This document shows positions 8,707 to 16,625 of a stretch of DNA of 34,234 nt, piece by piece. The notes beneath the pieces are model-generated. The model was given only the letters and a program-made list of their open reading frames with translations. It did no database searches and was not told the DNA's origin. The stretch covers positions 1 to 34,234 of the forward strand of contig CAIMWH010000328.1 in NCBI GenBank assembly GCA_903845065.1. Reading direction: 5' to 3'. Position numbers and translations under genes: made by a program. This DNA comes from an uncultured Rhodospirillales bacterium. GTDB taxonomy: Bacteria > Pseudomonadota > Alphaproteobacteria > Acetobacterales > Acetobacteraceae. How positions within the stretch are numbered: the stretch's first letter is position 1; every line of letters starts with the position of its first letter.

Positions 8707-8774
8707 GATTCACCACGAGATGGCGAGAAGCGAACCTCTTCCTTCTCCCTGCCTCTGTGCCTCTGTGGTGAATC
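8707..8774. repeat. 68-bp inverted repeat with CACAGAGG-type core between divergent operons
   Basis: Two perfect 10-base arms, GATTCACCAC at 8707-8716 and its complement at 8765-8774, enclose a segment reading GCCTCTGTGCCTCTGTGG on its right side. Short sequences built on CCACAGAGGCACAGAGG are familiar intergenic repeats in many unrelated bacteria. The element sits between the divergent oxidoreductase operon and the ABC importer, within the 279-base gap (8597-8875), which otherwise shows only a C-run/G-run hairpin near 8682-8700 and no gene. I cannot tell whether it is a mobile remnant or a functional hairpin. Confidence 0.6.
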
Positions 8775-8875
8775 AGCTTTCTTGCCACGCCCGCCGATCC
8801 GCCCGATTTTCCCAGTTCCCCCCGCGATGTTTCAACCCTAAAGTATCCCCTCAAATACGGGCATAGGGGGCTATG

Positions 8876-10390
8876 ATGGTCGCATTCACGCGCCGCAACC
8901 TGCTGCAAACCGCCACGATCGGCACACTCATGGGCGCGCTACCGGCCCATGCCGCCGATGACGGCGTCACCATCGGCTGGCCCAGTGACGTCACCTCCTG
9001 GGACCCCAACCAGCGCTTCACGCCGGACGCGCAGTCCATCTTCAAAGCCGTGTTCGACCAGCCGCTCGACCAGGACGCCAAGCTCAAGCTCGTCCCCCAC
9101 CTCATCACCAAATGGGACATGGCGCCCGACGCCCGCAGCCTGGCCCTCGAATTCCGCGATGACGTGCTGTTCCATGACGGCTCGAAAATGACCGCGGCGG
9201 ACTTCCGCTACACCTTCTTCGAACGCATCAAGGCCGGCCACAAGGTCGACATCGCGCAGTCCATGCGCAAAGTCACCGATATCGAAGTGCTCTCCCCCAC
9301 CAAGGCCGTCATGCACTTTGACAGCCCGGCCCCCACCGTGCCCGTCTGGCTCGCCTTCCTCGGCAGCTTCATCGTGCCCAAGGCCTACATGGAAAAAGTC
9401 AGCCCCGAAGCCTTCGCCCTCAAGCCCATCGGCACCGGCCCCTACAAACTCGTCGAACACCAGATGAACGCCCGCATCGTGCTCGAACGCAACGATGCCT
9501 ACTGGGGGCCCAAACCCGCCCTCAAGCGGGTCACTATCGAAATCATCAAGGACCCTTCGGCCCGCGTTGCCGCCGTCCAATCCGGCCAGGTCGACATCAC
9601 CACCTCCGTCCCGGTCCGCGAAGTCACCCGCCTCAAGGCCCAGCCCGGCCTCGTCGCCGACCTCACGCCCGTCACCAAGGTAATCATCCTCCAGGTCCGC
9701 AACGACGAAGGCTTCGCCGACAGCAACATCCGCCTCGCCGCCCATCACGCCATCGACAAAAAAGCCCTCAGCCAGGCCTTCTACGCCGGCGCCGCCGTCC
9801 CCGTGTCCGTCCTCGGCGTGCCCGGCAGCCCGGGCTATCTCGAAGACTTCACCTTCGGCTTCGATCCCGAATTGTCCAAGCAACTCCTCGCCAAATCCGG
9901 CTTCAGCCTGGACAAGCCCGCCAAAATCCGCATGGCCAGCACCAACGGCCAATTCCCGTCCGACTACGATATCGCCCGCGCCATCGTGCAGATGTGGAAG
10001 AAAGTCGGCATCGAAGCCGAACTCGAAGTCATCGAATACGCCAAATACTTCGAACTCAACCGCGGTAACAAACTCCCCGAAGCCACCCTCTATACCTTCG
10101 ACAACGCCACCGGTGATCCGGAAATCTACACCGGATACCTGATGAACCCGAAACTGCCCTTCTCGCCCTGGAAAGACATGACCCTGGGCCAGAAAGTCAT
10201 TGATCAGTTCAACGTCGCCGACGAAAAAGCCCGCATCGCCGGCTGGCGCGCCCTCAACAAAGAAGCCACCGAAACCGGCGCCGCCATGCCCCTGCTGCAA
10301 AGCGTAATGACCGTGGTGCGCAAAAAATCCCTCGAACTCACCCCCTACGGCAACGGCTGGATCCTGCCCCAGACGATGCGCTGGGGCTGA
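8876..10390 (+). CDS. ABC transporter substrate-binding protein, family 5 (peptide/nickel type)
   Basis: A 504-residue periplasmic binding protein of the DppA/OppA/NikA family. The N-terminus has a twin-arginine-like signal (TRRNLLQ, then a hydrophobic stretch) with a likely cut after ALPAHA. The mature part shows the family hallmarks: LVPHLITKWDMAPDARSLAL, FHDGSKMTAADFRYTF, GTGPYKLVEH and ERNDAYWGPKP. It should capture a small molecule in the periplasm and pass it to the permeases encoded downstream. Of two adjacent ATGs (8873 and 8876) I prefer the second, because the AGGGGG ribosome site at 8865-8870 is then five bases away. The ligand is unknown; the family binds peptides, but also many non-peptide compounds, and the divergent aromatic-acid operon suggests a catabolic substrate. 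Confidence 0.92.
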   Translation: MVAFTRRNLLQTATIGTLMGALPAHAADDGVTIGWPSDVTSWDPNQRFTPDAQSIFKAVFDQPLDQDAKLKLVPHLITKWDMAPDARSLALEFRDDVLFHDGSKMTAADFRYTFFERIKAGHKVDIAQSMRKVTDIEVLSPTKAVMHFDSPAPTVPVWLAFLGSFIVPKAYMEKVSPEAFALKPIGTGPYKLVEHQMNARIVLERNDAYWGPKPALKRVTIEIIKDPSARVAAVQSGQVDITTSVPVREVTRLKAQPGLVADLTPVTKVIILQVRNDEGFADSNIRLAAHHAIDKKALSQAFYAGAAVPVSVLGVPGSPGYLEDFTFGFDPELSKQLLAKSGFSLDKPAKIRMASTNGQFPSDYDIARAIVQMWKKVGIEAELEVIEYAKYFELNRGNKLPEATLYTFDNATGDPEIYTGYLMNPKLPFSPWKDMTLGQKVIDQFNVADEKARIAGWRALNKEATETGAAMPLLQSVMTVVRKKSLELTPYGNGWILPQTMRWG

Positions 10391-10419
10391 TGCCGGCGGG
10401 CATGAGGGCAAGGAAGGCG

Positions 10420-10460
10420 GGGGCTTCGCCCCTCGACCCCACCAGGGGCCGAGCCCCTGG
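10420..10460. repeat. Pair of short GC hairpins after the binding-protein gene
   Basis: A GGGGC/GCCCC hairpin with a three-base loop (10420-10432) is followed by CCAGGGGC/GCCCCTGG with loop CGA (10442-10460). The second hairpin is nearly repeated at 10605-10621. They lie just after the binding-protein stop and could reduce readthrough or protect mRNA ends, as intergenic hairpins often do between a binding protein and its permeases. No T-run follows, so a classical terminator is not indicated. Confidence 0.6.
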
Positions 10461-10484
10461 ACCTCTTCGCTTAAGGCAAGGGCT

Positions 10485-10556
10485 CTCGGAGGCTGAGAGG
10501 GGGCGCCAACTGCGTGGTTGCAACGGCAGAGTAGGCGCCCCCTCTCAGTCTCCGAG
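10485..10556. repeat. Long inverted repeat, 23-bp arms
   Basis: Arms at 10485-10507 and 10534-10556 are complementary at 22 of 23 bases, separated by a 26-base loop. The perfect run in each arm includes GAGAGGGGGCGCC and its complement. No open frame inside looks like a gene. The structure could be a small non-autonomous mobile element, a REP-like repeat, or a strong mRNA-stabilising stem between the binding protein and permease genes. Confidence 0.7.
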
Positions 10557-10581
10557 ATTCTTACTTCAACGGATGCGGGTC

Positions 10582-10621
10582 TGGGGGATCATCCCCCAAC
10601 GGGTCCAGGGCCGAGCCCTGG
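10582..10621. repeat. Palindromes just upstream of the permease start
   Basis: TGGGGGAT/ATCCCCCA forms a perfect palindrome around one central base (10582-10598), and CCAGGGC/GCCCTGG with loop CGA follows (10605-10621). The second resembles the hairpin at 10442-10460, indicating the same repeat family. The permease ATG is 38 bases further on, with no clear ribosome site in between. Confidence 0.55.
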
Positions 10622-10658
10622 CCTTGCTTACCTTCACGCCCACCCGGCACCATCCCCA

Positions 10659-11669
10659 ATGATCCTCCTGGGCACGCTCGGGCGGCGGTTGTTGGCGGCG
10701 GTGCCGATATTGTTTGTGGTGTCGTTGTTGTTGTTTGTGGCGTTGCGGGTGTTGCCGGTGGACCCGGCGGCGATGTCGATGCCGCCGAACGCCACGCGCG
10801 ACGAGATCGAGGCGGCGCGGCGGGACATGGGGCTCGATCGGCCGTTGGTGGAGCAGTACGGGGTGTGGTTCGACCACGCGGTTCGCGGCGATTTCGGCCG
10901 CTCGATTCATTTGCGCCGCCCGGCGGCCGGCCTGGTCGGCGAGACGTTACCGAGCACCATTGAGTTGGCAACGGCGGCGATGCTGGTGGCGAGCGTGCTG
11001 GGGCTGGCGGGCGGGCTGCTGCTGTTTGCGTTGCGCGATCGGCCGGCCGAGACGATTGCCGAGACCGGCACCACGCTGCTGATGTCGGTGCCGGAGTTCT
11101 TGTGGGCGCTGCTGTTCATCTTCGTCTTCGGCGTGGCGTTGCAGGCGATGCCGTTCACCGGGAGGCTTGATCCGGGGCTCCAGCGCCCGATGGTGACCGG
11201 GTTTCTGCTGCTCGACGCGGTGCTGACCTTGCGGTTCGATGTCCTCCGGAGCGCTTTGGTTCACTTGGTCCTCCCCGCCATCGCCCTTGGCCTTGCCTTC
11301 GCACCCCCCATCATGCGCGTCCTCCGCGCCTCCCTGCTGGACACCTACCACGAGGACTACATCCGCCAGGCCCGCCTCCGCGGCATCTCCGAAACCCGCA
11401 TCCTCCTGCGGCACGCCCTGAAAAACGCGATCCTCCCCACCCTTACCCTGATGGGCGTCCAGTTCGGCTTCCTCTTCGGCGGCTCGCTCCTGGTGGAGGT
11501 CATCTACTCCTACCCCGGTATGGGCAACCTGATGGTGGACGCCGTGCGCAACGCCGACCTGCCCATCATCCAGTTGGTCGGCCTGACCTATTGCGTCGTG
11601 GTGCTGACCATCAACTCCCTGGTGGACGGCCTCTATCTCGTCCTCAACCCCCGCCTGCGCGCCCGCTGA
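10659..11669 (+). CDS. ABC transporter permease, DppB/OppB family
   Basis: A 336-residue inner-membrane protein. It begins with the standard LGRRLLAAVPILFVVSLLLF helix and ends in LVDGLYLVLNPRLRAR, as in DppB-type permeases; about six membrane helices are visible. The cytoplasmic coupling loop appears as SLLDTYHEDYIRQARLRG at about residues 218-235. It should form the channel with the next gene product. The start at 10659 fits the family N-terminus although no good ribosome site precedes it; the frame from 10518 runs through repeats and is rejected. Codon choice changes abruptly inside the gene near 11240: before it, third positions are mostly G (GCG, TTG, GTG, CTG), after it mostly C, like the neighbours. 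This suggests that the 5' part was replaced by recombination. Confidence 0.92.
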   Translation: MILLGTLGRRLLAAVPILFVVSLLLFVALRVLPVDPAAMSMPPNATRDEIEAARRDMGLDRPLVEQYGVWFDHAVRGDFGRSIHLRRPAAGLVGETLPSTIELATAAMLVASVLGLAGGLLLFALRDRPAETIAETGTTLLMSVPEFLWALLFIFVFGVALQAMPFTGRLDPGLQRPMVTGFLLLDAVLTLRFDVLRSALVHLVLPAIALGLAFAPPIMRVLRASLLDTYHEDYIRQARLRGISETRILLRHALKNAILPTLTLMGVQFGFLFGGSLLVEVIYSYPGMGNLMVDAVRNADLPIIQLVGLTYCVVVLTINSLVDGLYLVLNPRLRAR

Positions 11670-12514
11670 TGCCCCGCTGGCTCCGTTCCGCCCGCGTCAT
11701 CGCCGGCCTCCTCCTCGCCGGCCTGGTCCTCACCTGCGCGCTGGCCGCCCCCTGGCTCGCCCCGCACGACCCTGACGAGCAGGACCTCATCGCCATGCTG
11801 CTCCCCGCGGTGTGGCAAGCCGGCGGTGACCACGCCCACCTCCTCGGCACTGACGGCCTCGGCCGCGACGTGCTCTCCCGCCTGCTCTACGGCGCCCGCG
11901 TCGCGATGACGGTCGCTCTCACCGCCGCACTTGGCGCCGCGGTCATGGGCGCCACCCTCGCCTACATCGCCGGCTACCTCGGCGGCCGCGTCGACTGGCT
12001 GATCGGCCGCGCCATCGACATCTGGATGTCCTTCCCCCCAGTTGTCCTCTCCCTCATCTTGATGACCGGCCTCGGCACCGGCACCCGCAACGTCATCCTC
12101 GCCATCGTCCTGGTCGACTGGACCCGCTTCTGCCGCGTCCTGCGCGCCGAAGTCATCGTCACCGCCCGCCGCGACTACGTCACCGCCGCCCGCCTGGTCG
12201 GCTTCTCCCATCTGCGCACCGTGATCCGCGAAATCGTCCCTGCCACCATCCCCCTGCTGGTCACCCTGCTCACGCTCGAAATGGGCATCGCCGTGGTGGT
12301 CGAGGCCATCCTCTCCTTCGTCGGCCTCGGGGTGAAATCGAGCCAGATCGCCTGGGGCCAGATGATCGCCGACGGGCGGGACGCCGTGTACCAGGCCCCC
12401 TGGAACCTGCTCGCTCCGGTGCTCGCCATTTTCGTCACCGTCGCCGGCTTCAACCTCCTCGGTGACGGCCTGCGCCGCAGCCTCGATGTCCGCATGGTCG
12501 AGGGCCGCGAATGA
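11669..12514 (+). CDS. ABC transporter permease, DppC/OppC family
   Basis: A 281-residue inner-membrane partner of the preceding permease. The N-terminal helix (VIAGLLLAGLVLTCALAAPWLAP) precedes a periplasmic HDPDEQD loop and HLLGTDGLGRDVLSRLLYGAR, the diagnostic DppC motif. The coupling helix region reads ARRDYVTAARLVGFSH, and SFVGLGVKSSQIAWGQMI near the C-terminus is also typical. The ATG shares one base with the upstream stop (TGATG), so the two permeases are probably made together in equal amounts. It ends overlapping the ATPase gene start by four bases. Confidence 0.93.
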   Translation: MPRWLRSARVIAGLLLAGLVLTCALAAPWLAPHDPDEQDLIAMLLPAVWQAGGDHAHLLGTDGLGRDVLSRLLYGARVAMTVALTAALGAAVMGATLAYIAGYLGGRVDWLIGRAIDIWMSFPPVVLSLILMTGLGTGTRNVILAIVLVDWTRFCRVLRAEVIVTARRDYVTAARLVGFSHLRTVIREIVPATIPLLVTLLTLEMGIAVVVEAILSFVGLGVKSSQIAWGQMIADGRDAVYQAPWNLLAPVLAIFVTVAGFNLLGDGLRRSLDVRMVEGRE

Positions 12515-14283
12515 CACTCCTCATCGCCCGCCGCCTCAGCGTCGCCACCGCCGACGGCGTGCCAGTCCTGCGCGGCCTCGATCTCTCGCTCGCCCCCGGC
12601 AAGGTCCTCGGCCTGGTCGGCGAGTCGGGTGCCGGCAAATCCATGATCGGCCGCGCCATCGCCCAACTCATGCCCACCGGCTTCCAGGTCAGCGGCGGCA
12701 CCCTGCATTTTGACGGGCGAGACCTCGTCCGCATGCCCCCCGCCGCCCGCCGCTCCTTGCTCGGCCGTGACATCGCCTTCATCCCCCAGGAACCCCTCAC
12801 CGCCCTCAACCCGGTGCTCACCATCGGCGCCCAGATGGACGAACACTTCGCCCATCTCGGTGTCGTCAAACGCGAGGAGCGCCTCGCCCGCGCCATTCTG
12901 GCCCTCGAAGCTGTCCACCTCGCTGACGCGCCCGACCTCCTCGCCCGCTACCCCCACCAACTCTCCGGCGGCATGTGCCAGCGCGTCCTCATCGCCATGG
13001 CCTTCGCCAGCCGCCCCCGCCTGGTCATCGCCGACGAACCCACCACCGCCCTCGATGTCACCATCCAGGCCCGCATCGTCACCCTGATGGCCGAACTCCA
13101 GAAGCGCGACGGCACCGCGGTACTCTTCATCACGCATGACCTGCGCCTCGCCGGCCGCATCTGCGACGACATCGCCGTGCTCTACGGCGGCAGCATCGTC
13201 GAGGAAGGCCCGGCCCGCCAGGTCCTGAGCCAGCCCCAACACCCCTACACACGCTGCCTGCAACTCGCCAACCCCGCCCTCAGCGGCCCCCGCCGCGCGC
13301 TCTACGCCCTGCCCGAGCAAATGCCCGGCCTGCGCGCCCTCGCCACCCTCTCCGGCTGCCGCTTCGCCCCCCGCTGCCCCCTCGCCGGCGCCGAATGCCG
13401 CGAAACCGACCCACCGCTCGCCGGCGAAACCCAGCGCGCCGCCTGCCTGCAACCCTACCTCACCCCCGGCATCACCACCGAAACCGCCCCCCACGTCGTC
13501 ACCGCCCGCGCCGAAACCGCCGCATTGGTCAACGTCCAGGGCGTCTCGAAAACCTACCAAACCGGCACCCTGTTCCGCCGCCGCGCCACACTTGCGGTCA
13601 AGCCGGTCGATTTCCGCATCGCCCCCGGCGAATTCCTCGCCGTGGTCGGCGAAAGCGGCAGCGGCAAATCCACCCTCGGCCGCCTGCTGATGGGCCTCGA
13701 ACGCCCCACCACCGGCGCCATCCGCCTCGCCGGCCAGGATGTCGCCGCCGGAGGCGAAGCCGCCCGCCGCCACCGCCTGAAAACGGCGCAAATGGTCTTC
13801 CAGGACCCCCAATCCGCCCTCAACCCCCGCCGCCGCGTCGCCGATATCGTCACCCAGGCCCTCGAAGCCGCCGGCGTCGATCGCGCCACTCGCCTGCGCC
13901 GCGCCACCGAACTCCTCGCCGAAATGGGCCTCGGCGCCGAACTCGCCGCCCGCACTCCCAGCCAGCTTTCCGGCGGCCAGCGCCAACGCGTCAACATCGC
14001 CCGCGCCCTCTGCACCCTCCCCCGCCTCCTCGTCGCCGACGAAATCGTCTCGGGCCTGGATGTCTCCGTGCAGGCCCAGCTCCTCGCCTTGCTGCTCCGC
14101 CTGCGCGAACAACACGAATTCGCCATGCTGTTCATTTCGCACGACCTTTCCGTCGTGCGTCACCTCTGCGACCGCGTCCTGGTGATGTATCGCGGCGAAA
14201 TCGTCGAACATGGGCCCACGGAAGTGGTGTTCACCACCCCACGCCATGAATATACCCGCGCCTTGCTGGAGGCGGCGGCCTAG
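12511..14283 (+). CDS. Dipeptide-type ABC transporter ATPase, two ATP-binding domains fused (DppD-DppF)
   Basis: This 590-residue protein joins two nucleotide-binding domains. Domain one has Walker A GESGAGKS (37-44), LSGGMCQR (151-158) and Walker B LVIADE (171-176). It is followed by the peptide-transporter C-terminal cysteine motif (Cys283, Cys289, Cys296, Cys312), which can hold an Fe-S cluster in this family. Domain two has GESGSGKS (380-387), LSGGQRQR (486-493) and LLVADE (506-511). It ends soon after the second domain without a second cysteine motif. It drives import by the permease pair. The ATG overlaps the permease stop by four bases (ATGA). Its TAG stop is interlocked with that of the convergent glycosyltransferase gene in a shared CTAG. 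Confidence 0.94.
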   Translation: MTLLIARRLSVATADGVPVLRGLDLSLAPGKVLGLVGESGAGKSMIGRAIAQLMPTGFQVSGGTLHFDGRDLVRMPPAARRSLLGRDIAFIPQEPLTALNPVLTIGAQMDEHFAHLGVVKREERLARAILALEAVHLADAPDLLARYPHQLSGGMCQRVLIAMAFASRPRLVIADEPTTALDVTIQARIVTLMAELQKRDGTAVLFITHDLRLAGRICDDIAVLYGGSIVEEGPARQVLSQPQHPYTRCLQLANPALSGPRRALYALPEQMPGLRALATLSGCRFAPRCPLAGAECRETDPPLAGETQRAACLQPYLTPGITTETAPHVVTARAETAALVNVQGVSKTYQTGTLFRRRATLAVKPVDFRIAPGEFLAVVGESGSGKSTLGRLLMGLERPTTGAIRLAGQDVAAGGEAARRHRLKTAQMVFQDPQSALNPRRRVADIVTQALEAAGVDRATRLRRATELLAEMGLGAELAARTPSQLSGGQRQRVNIARALCTLPRLLVADEIVSGLDVSVQAQLLALLLRLREQHEFAMLFISHDLSVVRHLCDRVLVMYRGEIVEHGPTEVVFTTPRHEYTRALLEAAA

Positions 14284-15548
14284 GCCGCCCGCTTCACCCG
14301 CGGCTTCTTCACCTTCGCCGGCGCCACCGGCCGCCCGGTCAACTCCGCAATCAGCGCCTCGTACTTCGCCAGATACCCCCCCATATCGAGGTGCTCCTCC
14401 GCGAACGCCCGCGCCTGCGTGCTCAACCGCTTCGACAGCTTGCGATCCTCCAGCACCTCCAGCACCCGCCGCGCCAGCAGCTTCGGATCGAGACACGGCG
14501 TCAACACCCCGGTCTGCCCATCGGTGATGAATTCCCGCACCGGATCAACATCGGACCCGACGATAGTGCACCCGCACGCCATCGCCTCCCGCAAGGACCA
14601 CGACAGCACGAACGGATACGTCAGGTACACATGCGCGTCCGAGCGTTGCAGCAGCCGCACATGCACGTTGTACGGCACCTGCCCCGGCATCAGCACCCGG
14701 CTGGCATCGTACTGCCCGGCGAGTTCGCGCTGCATGAAATCCTTCCACGAACTGTTCGCGATGCGCGCGCCGTAGCTCACGTCGTCCCCGCCCAGCATCA
14801 CCACCTTCACGTCCGGCCGGCTGCGCAGCAGATCCGGCAGCGCCCGCATCATGGTGTGGAACCCGCGATACGGCTCAAGATTGCGCGCCACGTAAGTCAC
14901 CAGCTTGTCCGCCGGATTGACCACGAACTTGTCCAGCACTAGCGGTTCGTTGCGCACCGCCGGATCGGGCTTGCAGATCTCCAGCGGCACCCCTTCCGGC
15001 AGCAGATGGATCTGCTTCTGCGCCCATTCCGGATACAATGACCGCTGCCACACTGTGGGTGACTGGCCGTGCTGGTTCAGCCCCAGCGCCAGGTGGTTCA
15101 CCGCGTTCATCGCCCGGATGCGCGGAAACTGGTCGTCCGAGGTCGGAAATTCGGGATCGAACCCCACATCCGTCCCGGCGGTCTGATAGTAGAACTCGAA
15201 ATACCCCAGGATCGGCGTCGCCGGAAACACATCCCCCAGGTTGAGCATCTCGCCCCAACCATGGTGGCCGATGATGATATCCGGCGTGAAACCCAGCGAT
15301 TTCAACGTCCGCGCCAGCCGCGCCACCTGGTCCGCCCGCAGCATTGCCTTGTTGAGGTCGCGGATGTTGGGATGGACGTTGGCTTCCTGCAACTCGCCAA
15401 GCTGGTAGTTCAGCCGCCGCACCCCCTGAATATGGTTCTGGTTGGGCTCGGTGATGAAGGCGATTTCGTTGCCCGGCGTGGCAATCAAATGCCGGATCAC
15501 ATGAAGATACTGGCCGGGGAAGTTCTGATGGATGAAAAGGAATTTCAC
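14280..15548 (-). CDS. GT4-type glycosyltransferase
   Basis: A 422-residue GT-B fold enzyme. The N-terminus MKFLFIHQNFPGQYLHVIRH is characteristic of a GT4 subgroup that starts with this IHQNFPGQ motif. IIIGHHGWGEM, the acceptor-half PTVWQRSLYPEW segment and the donor-half LSWSLREAMACGCTIVGSD (the E-x7-E nucleotide-sugar region) follow. The C-terminal dozen residues are Lys/Pro/Arg rich. It should transfer a sugar from a nucleotide or lipid donor in the cytoplasm; sugar and acceptor are unknown. The start is GTG at 15548 with only a weak ribosome site. It is the last gene of the minus-strand secretion/glycosylation block, 70 bases after the ChW-like gene, and converges on the importer ATPase with a four-base overlap. 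Confidence 0.88.
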   Translation of the reverse strand: MKFLFIHQNFPGQYLHVIRHLIATPGNEIAFITEPNQNHIQGVRRLNYQLGELQEANVHPNIRDLNKAMLRADQVARLARTLKSLGFTPDIIIGHHGWGEMLNLGDVFPATPILGYFEFYYQTAGTDVGFDPEFPTSDDQFPRIRAMNAVNHLALGLNQHGQSPTVWQRSLYPEWAQKQIHLLPEGVPLEICKPDPAVRNEPLVLDKFVVNPADKLVTYVARNLEPYRGFHTMMRALPDLLRSRPDVKVVMLGGDDVSYGARIANSSWKDFMQRELAGQYDASRVLMPGQVPYNVHVRLLQRSDAHVYLTYPFVLSWSLREAMACGCTIVGSDVDPVREFITDGQTGVLTPCLDPKLLARRVLEVLEDRKLSKRLSTQARAFAEEHLDMGGYLAKYEALIAELTGRPVAPAKVKKPRVKRAA

Positions 15549-15618
15549 GCGTCTATCTCGTCAGCGGGGCACCCGGGAAGCAGGGCTCCGGCCGGCACCA
15601 AGGCCGGCCGGAAGTTCG

Positions 15619-16551
15619 TCACTTTGCTTTGGCCGGCTTCTTGGCGACAGGCTTTGCCACCGGCTTGGCCGCGGGCTTGCCCACGGCATCCGCCATCGAC
15701 AGCACCTGCGCCGAACCAGCCGCCTCGCCATGCGGCACAATGGTGATCAGCAGCGATTCCAACGCCGCCAGCGACTCGGACTGGCAGGCCTCGCCGGCCT
15801 TCACCGGCCCAACCGCGGTGCCATCGACAAAGCTCGCCTCATACGTGCAGTCGAAATTCTCCGCCGCCTCGCCGCGCAGCCGCAGCCGCAGGCCGAGCAG
15901 CGGCAACGCCATGCCCCGGCTGCCGCAGAACTGCCCGCCATCCACCCACGGCGACAGCCAATCCTGCCCAAGCACTGCCTGGTATTCGATATCCGACACG
16001 CCCACGCCCTTCGTCGGCGCCACCGCAAAGCCCTCGATCCACTGGCGGCTGCCCGTAACCCCGAGACGCTCGCCGATCATGCCGCCAACATCGCCACGGC
16101 CTTGGATATGCGCCACGATATCCATGTAGCGCGGCGCCTCGGCCGCCACCGGTGCCACGGCCGCAGCCGCCGGCGCCGCCACATCCGGCGCCGCCGCATC
16201 ACCCAGGCGCAGCACCTGGATATTCGGCGCCGTGCCCTCGGCCGCTTCCATCGCCTGGTAGACCGTGATCAACACCTGCGCCCGCACGGCACCCACGCGC
16301 ACCAGCGCCGCATCGCCGAACGGTGTCAGCCACCCATCGTCACGAAACGACGAAATACTGACCGCGGCCGGATTGCTCGCCACCCCCGGCGGCAATGATA
16401 CCCGCACCCCCGGCAGCCCGGTGGCCACATTGGCAGCCTTCGAGGGATTGCAGACGATGCAGAACAATCCGGGATCCAGCGTCATCAGATGCGCAGAGAC
16501 CCGCAGTTCGTTGACCAGCTTCTGCGGTCGCTCGGCAGTGGTTTCCGACAT
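15619..16551 (-). CDS. Unrecognised protein with ChW-like (hydrophobic-W) repeats
   Basis: A 310-residue protein without a visible signal peptide or membrane segment. Residues 1-115 look like a beta-rich domain; an Ala/Pro-rich linker follows. From about residue 140 to 285 there are three related units: one ending GSRQWIEGFAV, a second GQDWLSPWVDGGQFCGSRG followed by LPLLGLRLRL, and a third with VGPVKAGEACQSESLAALES then LLITI. The G-x-x-W...G...G-x-x-x-x-L...L pattern is that of clostridial hydrophobic-W repeats, usually found on surface proteins. The tail is made of Ala-Lys-Pro repeats. The match is by eye only. The ATG at 16551 has GAGA upstream. It sits between two glycosyltransferase genes, downstream of a type I exporter, so it could be an exported or glycan-binding component. 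Confidence 0.6.
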   Translation of the reverse strand: MSETTAERPQKLVNELRVSAHLMTLDPGLFCIVCNPSKAANVATGLPGVRVSLPPGVASNPAAVSISSFRDDGWLTPFGDAALVRVGAVRAQVLITVYQAMEAAEGTAPNIQVLRLGDAAAPDVAAPAAAAVAPVAAEAPRYMDIVAHIQGRGDVGGMIGERLGVTGSRQWIEGFAVAPTKGVGVSDIEYQAVLGQDWLSPWVDGGQFCGSRGMALPLLGLRLRLRGEAAENFDCTYEASFVDGTAVGPVKAGEACQSESLAALESLLITIVPHGEAAGSAQVLSMADAVGKPAAKPVAKPVAKKPAKAK

Positions 16552-16625
16552 TCGTGTCTCGATGTTCCTGTTGGTGCCGCCTGCGCGGCGATCAATACGA
16601 TATTCGCTGAGTGCTGATAGACGTA

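Noticed and set aside
8820-8875. Possible sigma-70 promoter of the binding-protein gene (TTTCAA, 17 bases, AAATAC)
   Set aside because: Both hexamers match the consensus too poorly to be called.
8666-8908. An 80-codon minus frame in the divergent gap
   Set aside because: It spans the CACAGAGG-type repeat and the start of the binding-protein gene, without coding features.
10390-10662. A 90-codon + frame between binding protein and permease
   Set aside because: It lies entirely within palindromic repeats and has no protein-like pattern.
12175-14496. A 773-codon frame antisense to the importer ATPase
   Set aside because: Shadow of a gene with two complete sets of ABC motifs; the antisense product is Gly/Ala/Glu low complexity.
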